Source: Chelydra serpentina
Lineage: Eukaryota > Chordata > Testudines > Chelydridae
DNA: 64,000 bases
NCBI GenBank assembly: GCA_037349315.1
Contig: JBAIAC010000027.1
Coordinates: 1,550,001 to 1,614,000 of the forward strand
Direction: 5' to 3'
Shown piece after piece: positions 46,801 to 58,800 of this stretch (the stretch's first letter is position 1; each line of letters starts with the position of its first letter). The notes below the pieces were generated by a model. It was given only the letters and a program-made list of their open reading frames with translations. It did not search any database and was not told where the DNA came from. The position numbers and the translations under genes are program-made.

Positions 46801-49800
46801 AGGAAGACAGGCACCCAGCAACAGCAGCAGAAGCAGCACTGCCACCAGGCTGGCAGGTCCTCCCAAGCCACAAGCACGCCAAGGGACCTGGCTATTTCAT
46901 TAACACCAACAGCAAGACTGCAGGACACACAACTGAATGAGCGCTGGCAGTCATTGCTGCTAAGGAAAGGCTGCTGCAGAGCGAGCAGTGATGGAGCGCA
47001 GAGACAGAGACCTCTCCAGACCCATGACTACAGTTGACCTCTGCAGGGTGGATCACTGCAGTTACCTCCACGTCAGTGCCAGCGATGGTAGGTGACTCCA
47101 CTAGCCAATGGCAGAAGCTGGTCCAGTGCGCACACCAACTGTACCCAATCAAACCTAACAGGTGAAAAACATTGCAGAGGTGACCTGACCAAGGCCACAA
47201 TTACCATGCAGATACCAAAATACACGGGAGAGAGGTTTACCCAAGGAGCAACGTACAACGCCCATTTAATTACCTTCCTGCTTCTTGCTCTTCCTTCGCT
47301 AGGGCTAATCCGTCCACAAACAGGAGTGCCAGAGAATGAGAACAACCCAGACTTGTCCCAGGAGCACTTGGAAATCAAAGTTCCATGTAACTTCCCAACC
47401 AGAAACAGCACCTGGGGCGGGCCATCGGACACGGAGCCTACTGGGCTCTGACCCTGCCAACGGCAGGAAGTTTGCCAGCCAAGCCTGCAAGCGGCTCAGA
47501 TGGTGACCTCAGGCTGTCATGGCAGTCCAGGCTCACTACTGGGAGAAGAGCCAGTCATCTCACCAAAGGGTAGTCACACCCACAGGCCCCTGTGAGAAGC
47601 GGGTCTGACCAAGGAAGCCTGAATTATCATGACAAGGTCATTGGTCAGGTCAGAAGCTCTTGCAAAGCTGGGAACGGTTCTCTCCCCAGTAACACACAAC
47701 CCAACAGCCTCTGCATTAAGATAAAGATCCACGTACCTGGGCTCATCAAAGATGGTTCTCTTGGTATGGGACATGCTCTTCTAAGATAAACTTCGTTTCA
47801 AACCAAACCCTACGGAGCACGTTCGCCAGGGAGATCCCAGGCACAGGCTGCAGCCACTCAGTGCTAACAGCGTGTGGCCGTGGAGTTCTAGTCACCCAGC
47901 ATGTAGCTGCCTTTTGTTAACAGCGAGCTGCAGCCCATGGAAAATACAGATCCCAGCATGCAATGCTCCACCTTAATCTGAGTGCCCACTGCTGACTACT
48001 AAAGTGAAGCATTGGATGCTGGGACCTGAAGTTTCCATGGGTTGTGTGACCCAGGGATCTCCTGATGCCAACTAGCAGAGGACATGGGGGTACACAGTGG
48101 TATAGGGATCCCCGGGGTTCACCGAGAGAATGTCAGGTAAGTTTCTACTGAAAGCCTGTGTCAAATGCTCACAAAAATCCCAGAGATGGAGACAGGAAAG
48201 AGACTCAGGAGTTATATAATATTATAAAAAGGACGTTCTCTAGGCCTGCTAGTTAAAGGCGGGTCATGCAAAGGCAGTGTGCCTGGAATCAGGCTTCTCC
48301 AGACCATTCTCTCCTAGAGGGGGAGCCATCTCTCCTAGAGGACCATTGTGTGTCTCACAACACAGGTCTATTAGCACACTGAGTCCAATGTTAATGAAGA
48401 GCTTGCAGAGATTTCAGAAGGAAACTAACAGGAAGAGGTAAATTGCGGGGGGGGGGGGCGCGAAGGGGTGGAGACACTGTTTTCTGGGGAAGATCAAAGG
48501 TCTGGGCTGGTATATCTGGGAGGTGCAGAGAGACGCTCTACCATCCTTCAGGCAGTGAAGACAAGTTGCCAGTGAGTTTGATCTTATGCCGGGGTGGGGT
48601 GGGGTGGGGGGGATCTCAGCCATCCTGGCTGAAAACGCTTGGAAAAGGACCTGGAGCAAGCTGTCCTGTAGGAGACAGGGGAATGTCTTGTGAGTTACGT
48701 TTACACACTAGCAAGCCTGTTATGATTCTGTTGTATATGTAACCATTTGTTTCCAGTGTAATTACTTTCTATTATTTGAATCTCTGCTCTTCCATAATAA
48801 ACGTGTTGTGTTCACGATGTGTTAAGGGGGGCGGTGATCCTGGGTGGACACTCGTAAGTGGTGTGTACTGTTCCTTTGGGAGTAGGGACTCTCAGTGTTC
48901 AGTGGATCAGGGGCTGGGCGCTCTGGGGACGGTGGATGCCTACTGCTAACCTGCACAGAGAGCGAGGCCTGGCTGGTGGAGTCAGGGAGCTGATCCACAG
49001 CCACACAGACCAGGCTTCCTCACACCCAGGGCAGGTGGTAGCAAGGTGCCTCGCAGCCCCCGGGACGCATCACAGGCTGCCACTGCACGGAGGACAGCTC
49101 GTGCCATCTGCACCTTCTCATGCTACTTAGAGGGGACTCTCGAGCAGCTGGCAAGTTGCTCGGGGCTCCCTGAATTGGGCCATCTTGTGGTGGAGGGCCT
49201 CAGTCCACGAAGAGCAACAACACCCCACTGGGCCCGTCTCTCGGCAGCGCTGTGAGGAGGATGGATTCGGCTACCGCTGGCTGAGATTCTGACATGGCCC
49301 TGAGTCTGAGTCCTCAAACAATTTCAAAGCGCTGCATGAGGCACTTCCGGGGCGCAGCTGCAGAAGTTCTCGGCTGTGTTTCCCTAGATGTCTCACCCCA
49401 CCACCTAGGGGAGCAACGTTCAGGGCTTCAGCGTACTGCCCAGGCAGAGGGGGCAGGCCCAGTGCTGGGAGAGGAAAGGGCACTGCAGTGCTCTGAAACA
49501 ACCCTTACAGCTAATCATAAATGATCTGGCAAAGGGGGTAAAGCAGGGAGGTGGCAAAGTTTGCAGACAGTTCTAAATTACTCATGATAGTTCAGTCCAA
49601 AGCTGACTGAGAAGAGTTACAAAGGGATCTTGCTACACTGGGCGACTGGGCGAGAAAACGGCAGATGAAAGTCAATGTTTAGAAGTGAAAAATTATGCAC
49701 GTTGGAAAACGTAATCCCAACTGCACGTACAAAATGATGGGGTCTAAATTAGCTCATACCACTCAAGAAAGTGATCTTGGAGTCATAAGAATACGAGAAT

Positions 49801-52800
49801 GGCCATAGTGGGTTGGACCAATGGTCCATCTAGACCAGCATTCTGTCTCCCATCAGTGGCTGGTGCTAGATGCCTCAGAGGGAATGAACACAATAAGGCA
49901 GTTATCGAGTGAGCCATCCTTTGCTGTCCAGTCCCAGCTTCTGGCAATTGGAGGTGTAGTGGGCACCAGGAGCCTGGGTTGTGTCTCTGACCATCTTGGC
50001 TAACAGCCATTGATGGACCTGTCTTCTATGACTTTATCTAATTCTTTTTTGAACCCAGTTATACTTTTGGCCTTCACAACATCCTCTGGCAATGAGTTCC
50101 ACAAGGTGACTGATTGTGTGAAGAAATACTTCCTTGTGTTTGTTTTACACCCACCACCTATTAATTTCATTGGGTGACCCTTGGTTCTTGTGTTACATGA
50201 AGGGGTAAAATAACACTTCCTTATTCCCTTTCTCCACATCATTAATGACTGCACAGACTCGATCATCCTCCCCCTTGGTCATCTCTTTTCTAAGTGGAAG
50301 AGTCCAAGTCTTTTTAATCTCCTCAGACAGAAGCTGCTCCATACCCCTCATCATTTTTGTTGCTCTTCTCTGTACCTTTTCCAATTCTAATACATCCTTT
50401 TCGAGATGGAGTGACCAGAACTGCCCGCAGTATTCCAGCTGAGAGATTTCCTGTATTTCCAAGAGAGCCATCTGTGGTTTTTACACAAGAGGGGGTCGCA
50501 AGGGCCATTTGTGGGGCCACACAACGATGCAGAGGCCTTGCACAAGTCAGCTGTCTTCGCATATTCAGCCTGGGGTTCAGACCAGGACTCTTTCAAAAAC
50601 CACAAACAATTTTACAGACTCAGCAGCAGAATGCACAGCACGAATCAAAGATTAACTTCCACTGTGTGTCTTCCAACAGCTTCCCTTTCATAAGAGCCAT
50701 TTCAGTGCAATCGAGTCACTGAATCCCACAGCGACTGGGCACTGCTCTTAGCTCTGGGTCTCAGGTGCACGCCCAGATGTTGCTTAGACACGTTTCCCCC
50801 AGGGTCCACCTGGCTGTGGGAGCTCTGGTTTCAGAGATGACGTGGCAGTAAAGCAAGGAACACCAGCTTAACCAAAGAATCTCTTTAGCCACTAACAGTT
50901 TATTCTTAAAAAGCGCGAGGGTTACAGATTTATGGAAAAACTCCAGAATGCAACCCCCCAGTGCGATCTCACCACTCCTGTGCGTCCTGGCTTTAGTGTT
51001 AGCCTTCTTAGGCCAGGCACCTCTTCCTGCCAGCTTGGCCTTGTCTTTTGAATGCAACGGTCATAAGGCCTCTGACCTCACAGAACCCCCTCCTTAACTG
51101 AAGTCTCCTCTTGACTGGTCAAGTGCAGAAACTGCAGCTGTCCCAGCCACCTGCTTAGGTTGCTGTGTAGTGAGTCCTCCTGGCAGCAAACCTATTCTTC
51201 CTGTGTCCCACCCCCTAGCAAAGCCCGGTGCCCAGAATAGACTGCCCTTGTCAGGACCAGACTGGTTTTCCCAACATGTCTTGGCTGGAGGTCACAATAC
51301 ATAAGTGACAGGAAGTTTACAATCAAAATGGCATTCATAAAACCAAATGGAGTTTACGATTTGATCCCCACATGCCCCCAGCCTGTCACACAGGGCACAG
51401 CCACAACATGGGATTTTCTTCAAATACCATTCAAACAATTAAAGGAATTTTCAGCAGGCCTGAAGTCAAAGTGCCTCTGCAAAGAGAGTCCCATTTTAGC
51501 CCATCAGTATTGCCAGCCCCAGGTCAAACTGGCATTAAAAGGGCATAGGCACAAGCCAGCCAGCTGCCGGGTTTAGTATGAAGGTACAGAGCAATACTGC
51601 AACATCTGAGGCACAATACCCATGTGTCCCAAAGCACCCCACTGACACAGAAAGTGATGCACTACCAAGTGTTAAAGGGTCACTGCCCAGTGACATTCAT
51701 TTTGAAGAGTCCTTATTTATGTTACAAACACTTTAGAGTATCACAACAAAGCATCAAACTTTCCCCTAGTAAGATCCTTTGTTTGCTTTCTGCATGGCTT
51801 AGATTGGAAAGGGCAAACTAACTAGTCAGTTCCACTTTAGTTTCTTGTCAAAATAAATCAAGTGAGCTCTGCATTGGATTTTAAAATGAGACATACAGCA
51901 GCAGCATGTGCCATAGCAAACACTGAATCAGTTGGCATTGTAGTCAGCTCTCCATTATACTACTGCCACAGTAAAGCCACTCGCAATCGGGCTTTCCTAG
52001 GAAAGAATGCTGCAGAATGAGATCAGAGTGAGGGTTGGCTACTTAGACAGCGTTTATGAAAACAGAAGAGAGTCTTTGGATATATGAAGCCACAATGTGA
52101 AGTGCACAACTACCTGCATTTGGTCCTCACTTTAGCCCAATATGCAAGAAATTCTGTGGTTATGTGAACATGTTAGCAGTCAAGTGGAAATGAATGTTTT
52201 GCTAAGACTGAAATATAAAGAACCAACAGCAGCAGTTTACATTGTGCTAGCACCTTCCATCTGAAGTTCTCAAAGAGTTTTAGAGACATTAATGAATTAA
52301 TTTGCTGCCCCCTGAAAGGTAGGTCAGTACTGTTCCAATTTTAGAGAGAGAGCCACACAGTGGTTAAATGACTTGCCAAAAGTCATCCAAAAAGCCTGGA
52401 AGAGATCTGCTGATCCCCAGTCCCGTGTTCTAACCGCATGACTATACTCTCTGAAGCGTCAGTGTGGATATAGGTTATCTTTTGATGACTGAGCCATGCA
52501 TACAACCATTCTGCTGCGCATGACAGTCTGGAAATGCCAGTGTGCTAATGTTTGTTATAAAGACAACATTCTGTAACACCACTTTAGAACAAGGCAGTAG
52601 ACTTTCACGGGTTTAAGGCCATTTGCTACTTACATTTCTAGGAAATGGGGCTTAATGAGTGAATTTCACTTCCCATTTCCAACAGGTGTGAAACAAGTAG
52701 ATGTTGTTGTCCCTTGCTAGCAGCGTGAACATCTGGCTTTTTGACACCTGGCCACAACACACTGACATGACCAAAACCACGAAGTAAAACTCTTCAGACT

Positions 52801-55800
52801 AACTGCTCATGATACATAACAGGGCATACCCGTTTCCTTTCATAGTGATGTGACTGTATACACACTGTTTACACAAGGAACCATGTACGAATCTGCAGTT
52901 AAATCCACTTTGAGAACCATTTTTGCATGAACCACTTTGTCTAAGTTTATGTCCAACTGAAAGACCGGCTGTGCTGAACTGCAAGCAGCCTTTTTTCTTT
53001 CTTTTTTGGTCTTACGAGGCATCTTGCTCCCTGAACTGGCAGCAGAACTCAATACCAACACTTGACCTTTCCCTCCGCAAACACTCCCCAGGAAGCCGCC
53101 CTTGCATGCCAGAAATAAACCCCAAGTCAATTTCTTGGCTGATTTTTAAACTTATGAAAAATAGGAGTACACAATTCAATAGCGACAGACATTTCATACA
53201 CATTGTGCCAGAAGGCTCACTACAATCAGAATTCAATTCAAGCATAAGAGACTTGTGTTTTCCTTTTTAAAAAACACGACACACGTTATATGCAGGGACT
53301 AAGTCCTTCTTTAAACTCTGTAAATCATCATGTAGAATTATGATGCTCTACAAATGCCTATTAATATTAATGCAAAGCAACAGGATTGATGTGATTTCAG
53401 AACAAAATGGTTCAGTTCTGGGAAATGATAGACAGAGCTCAAGGGGCACCGTGGTACGTTACAGTTTTTAGAAGTAGGTCACGTCACCAATACACACCTC
53501 ATATGCTGCATGAATGAATGAGACAGAACATTGGAAAGGAAGCAATGATTTTGTGGAGGGTGGGAGAAGTCACATCCCTCCCTCACTCCATGGACATGCT
53601 GTAGTATGAACCAACAACAGGGACAGTGTTGTTGTCATACAAGAATTCATTTCAGAGCAGATAACCTCTGTTCCTGGACTACAGCAACCTTCTAAGAGGA
53701 AAAAATTAGGAGGTATGTTAGAGGCATGCATTCCTGAAATGATGTTTTGGAGTTACTGTACCTGTGCCACACCTGTGACAGTTAAAGCTACCCCCTCCGC
53801 CGTCTCTACGTCCTCACACCTGGGCTGTAACGTCATTATCTCTAGGGAAATCCTGCCAAAAAACGTAGAACATTTGCACGTTTCCAGGTAACACACGGTC
53901 AGCTTTTCCCCTGGACCTCCTGCCCCAGGCTACCTGCCACACTCCTTACAGGTAATGTAAAGGATGCTGTCCAGTGACGTGGTTCATAATTAGAGAGGTC
54001 ATTTTGGCCAAGGAAGTAAGATTTTCAAATAACGCTTAGACATTTTCTAAGCAGAGAAAGGTCTAGAAGCCAGACTGAACAAGACAATGTGACCCCTTCC
54101 CTTTTATTGAGCTAACTAGCAGGTTATGGGCTAACACCCAAAGGCCCCTCTATCTGAAAGTTTGTACATTACAAATTGCCCAGTAAAAAGGCAGCATATG
54201 ATCTGCTTGGTCAGTGCCACTAGTTTTAAAAGTACAGTATCAGATTGAGAACGCCCAGCCAGATTCCATACCTCTCACTGGAGTAGCTACACAGATACCA
54301 CAATACCTGTGCAGACCCCATAGGCTCAGACATTCATCAAGAAGTACTCTAGGGACAGAGTTCAGAGAAGAGTCACAAGTACATTTTAAAGACATCCTGG
54401 CCTGTAGTCATCCTTCCCAGTCTCTGTCCAGGCCAGGAGTAGAGTTTTTAAATAGCTAATGTCCTGGCAATCAGGATATGAAACCCAGGACTGAGAGCCT
54501 CCCCACTCTGGGTGCATGAGTTTGGTCATTCTAATACTTCCTCAGTGACTCAAAGCTTATGGAAATGGAGAGCCCTTGATACAGCCTCCAGGGCCACGAC
54601 TACTCTTCAGTATCAGCCAAACAAATAGGAACTTTAAGCTATTGGGCTGTATCAATCCGATCCTTTTTCCTCTTCATTCCTTGCAGTGGAGTCCTGCTAG
54701 TAAGGACCAAAGTACATTGGCAGAGCTGTGTGTGTAGGAGGGCGTGGGTCAGTGACGGGAAGAACAAAGGACACTGCCTGTCAGGAGTTGGACAGAACCA
54801 CAGAGCTGTGTGCATGCCCCACACTCCTATTTAGATACATGTAATACAAGACATTGGAATTTTGAAACAGTTATAGGAGAGTAAGTATGTCTTGGCTAGC
54901 AGCCATTACAAACCAGCTCTGAATCAAATCAAAGAGACACAGGTCAGAGGGTTTATGTCAGTGAACGTCAGTTCACATGCATAAGATATGAATAAGCAGC
55001 AGTATCCACTGAACAGGCCACTTTACCATTCTGTGAAGTCATTCAATGTACTGCAGTGAATCTGTGCTCTGCAGTCACGCTAATTAAACTGGCATACAGA
55101 CATGGGAGGGGATTACACAGATCCTGCTGTACAGTGCATACAACTGGGTATATCTGCCACGTGAGTTTATAGCTATGACTATATTTAACAGTTAGTACGG
55201 GGAACACTTAATTGTTCCATCTACGCTATGAACTATAACAAATATGGTAATGAGTCCCCGATTCTGCTATAGCATATGTGAGCCCTTGGAGCGGACCAAG
55301 ATTCGGCCCAGTGGAAGGAAAGTCACTGATAAATAATAAGCACTTACATAGATGCTTTTGGCGCCGTACAAACATCAGTCAGTGAGAAGCAAAATAAGAT
55401 GGGCTCTTTCCATACTCTGCTTTTAAAACACAACAACGTTCAAGATGGGCGTTACCGCCATGTGGGAAATAGAAGGACTTGGTTTAATCTCACAGCACAA
55501 GTTTGGGAACAAGTCAATGAGCCAGTCACATTAGGAATTTTCCACACACAGGCTTTAACTTGAACAACAAAAACCCTACATCACAATTTGCCCCTCCCAT
55601 CTCAAATAAGCCTGAACTAGGTTTGGTTTGCAATTGACATGTAGCATTGGATGTTCTTGTGTTCTCACAGGGCACCCAATGAGGACAGCGCCCCCAGAGG
55701 AACGAAGGAATGTCTGCAGCATTATTGAAAAGAGCCAGCATGGCCCTGAATTTGGAATACGTCACTAGCATCTCTCTACATTACCCACAGAGCTATGGAG

Positions 55801-58800
55801 TGCACCAGAAGGCAAACACCAGAGAAGAGGGCAAAGAGGAGGGTGTTGAGATCTAGTTGTTGTCCCACTAGAGGAAAAGTTAGTGTTTGTGTTATCCTGC
55901 TGCTGCTGTTGCACAAAATGGAAGGGAGAGAAGAAGGTTAGACACAATGTTAGGAAGCTGGTGGGTTATTACCTGTGCAACCCCTGTTACGTACAGTGGG
56001 ACCCCCTCCGACGTCTCAATATTCTCACAGCGACAGAGGATGGTCATAACCTCCAAAGACAGTCTGAGCAGCGATAAATAAGGGTAGGACAGCAAATACA
56101 CAAAGCAGTTACCAGAGAATAATAGACACAATGCAAAGGACAGACGGGACTTTCAGGTTTTAATTTTCCCCTATCACTTTCCATCTCTTCTGCTGCCCAC
56201 TCCTGAGTCCCTAACGCTCCTGGGCAGATTTCCATTAGACAAACCCCACTCTCTCTCTGCCTGGGGGAGTGAGAGTTCCTTTATTTAGATTGTATAAATG
56301 CAATATGGTTTGATCTGTAATACTGGCTGTGAACCATGTATTTAGATATTCTGCAAAACAAAAGCTTCCTGCCACTTGGACACTGCTGCTACAGCTGTTT
56401 AGGAATTTTCTGCTAGTGCCCTTTTTGCAAAATCAATTTTTTTTTCGGGGAATTTTCAATTTTGGCAAAAAATTCAATTTCCGACTAAGAACATGAAGTG
56501 ACAGTCGCCACCTGGAAGGCTCTTGTCAGTTTCATTTTCTGCCTGCCAGGGAAAAGCAAAATTGACAAGGGCCTCCCAGGCCTGCGGCCAATGTGCTGAA
56601 ACATTCCATTCCAGGCCTCCACATTTGAAATTTCAGAATTTCTGTCCACGGGGTATTTCCAAGGCTGTTAATTTTTGTCCTGAATCAGGATGAAATGTTT
56701 TATGAAACCTCAACATTAATTTTCTATGGGATGGACCTTCTGTTTTCTGACCAGCACTAATTATTACTTCATTTTCCCAGGGTTTCACTCCGATAACTGC
56801 AATAACTGCAGCTGTTCTGGCTTTCCCTTCTGACTGGTCCTCCTGTGGAGATCTTCTAGTTCAAGAGAAGGAAAATCTCCCTCAGGCAAATGGGAATGCA
56901 GGAAGCTTCATTACTTACACTGCGCTTAGAGTTACAGGAGGTCACTGGCTCTTGAAAGAAGAATCAAATGCTGCACTCAGGTCTTGGCATGCCTGGTAAG
57001 GTGCCTCTGAGCTCTCTATAATGTGTGTTAAAGCTATGTCTACACTGCACACATTACAGCGGTGCAGCTGTAAGGTACGCAGTGTTGTCGCTCTCTGTCA
57101 CCAGGAGAGAGCTCTCCTGCCAACAAAATAAAACCACCCCCCATGAGGGACGGTAGCCTTGTCGGCGGGAGCGCTGTCCACACCAGCGCTTTTCATCGGG
57201 CAGGGGTGTGTTTTTTTCACACCCTTGACTGACAAAAGTTTTACTGACGAAAGTGCAGTGTCGACATAGGCTAACCCTATGCACCTCTTGTAACGAACGA
57301 CCTGGTAACCCAGACTTTTTTAAAGTAAAAGATTAACATTTATATTGTGGCGACACCTAAAGGCCCCATTGTACTAAGTAGTGTACAGACATTTAGTGAA
57401 TTACAATCTCTCCCTGCCCTCCACCCACCCCGCATTTTAACTCTTTAGACAAATCCTCAGGTCTCTTGAATAAGTTTATTCCTTCTGCAAATGATGTGTC
57501 AGACCCTCTCTTTGGGCTTTCTCAAGAAACTCAAAAAGGGAACCACTTAAACCCCCTGTTCAAAGTGTAACTATTCTCCCCACGCTCACACGTGTCAGAC
57601 TTCTGAAGCGGTGCAGGGGAAAAGCCGGACACCACCGAAAAACCACCATACCATAAGCATCAGTTCTCCCGTGCTGCACACCAGAGCTGGGCTTTTCTTC
57701 ACTCTCCCAACTGACCGAGCGCTACTAGAAAGTCTGTTAAAACGGTAAGCATTAGTTGACAGCCTTCACATGCAGTCGGAGTGCTATAATGCCCTGGCAC
57801 TGGAACAACCTAGTGTGGCAGCCACCAAAAGAGAGTCCTGGACAGGTGGTGTGAATCATCTGCAGACAGCATCAGATGAGAGCTTGCTATACCCACAAGC
57901 TACGTGACCCAGCGGGTACCCCGAAGCAAAGGGCATCTAAGACAATTTCTATTGTCATTTCTATTACGATGGAGGTGCACAGTGAGGACAGCAACATGCT
58001 AACTACACCTGACAGCGGCAAAACATCAAAAGAGACGAAGTGATGAGGCCAGCCAGTGCAGGTTAACTATAACCATTGGCCTTCACTCTTATTGCAAAAC
58101 CAAAAAGTCTCGTCTTTCTCCTTCCCCCTATTCATTCGTATAAGTGCAGAGGAACCCAACACGGGTCAGTTGTTACTAATTGGGACATTCCCATGGACCT
58201 GCAGACTAAGCAGTTACATTAGGACAACAGAAGCACTATCACAGCATGTTAGTTCAAAGACTGAAGCAATAATAAACAGCAAGCAAAACGCAGGGCTGGG
58301 AATGGGGAGAGAAAGGAAATCCCTTGGTTTGAAATGGAAATTTGGGCCCAATCCCCAAGTAACGGTTAGTTTTTGAAACTACAGAGGGCTGCATACCTTT
58401 AGGAAAATAGACTTGCGTAAGAGGAGAAGGAAATTGCTCCTCGCTCCATCCCTCCCCCTGTATGTTCAGTGCCACCGGCAAATCACCAGCACCCTTATCA
58501 AAAGACTGGCTTGGCAAGAACAGTCAGACATATGGCTCTCCCGACGGAGCTGCTACACGTACTGACAGACAAACCAAACTGGCCACAAAGGAAAACCAGC
58601 CCCCACTATAGAGCACCTCTATTACAGCACCTCTATTTCGCCTCACAGCAAGGGGAATAGCAACTGAAAGTTCTTGAGTTCCCCCAAACTGACTGACTTT
58701 AGCAATAAGTTCATTAACATTAACCATAGACAAGGCCCCTCAATTTGCTTTGATTTTGAGGTATCTGGAGAAATACCAGGGGGAGGCATGCAGATACACA

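Larger units (their letters stand above)
46758..53761 (-). other. FLOT2: FLOT2 intron between exon 3b and exon 4
   Basis: Seven kb of non-coding DNA. Contains oppositely oriented CR1 pieces at 49.5-50.5 kb, an L2-like repeat at 52.3 kb and short G-rich runs near 48.45 and 48.6 kb. No exon recognised. Confidence 0.8.
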
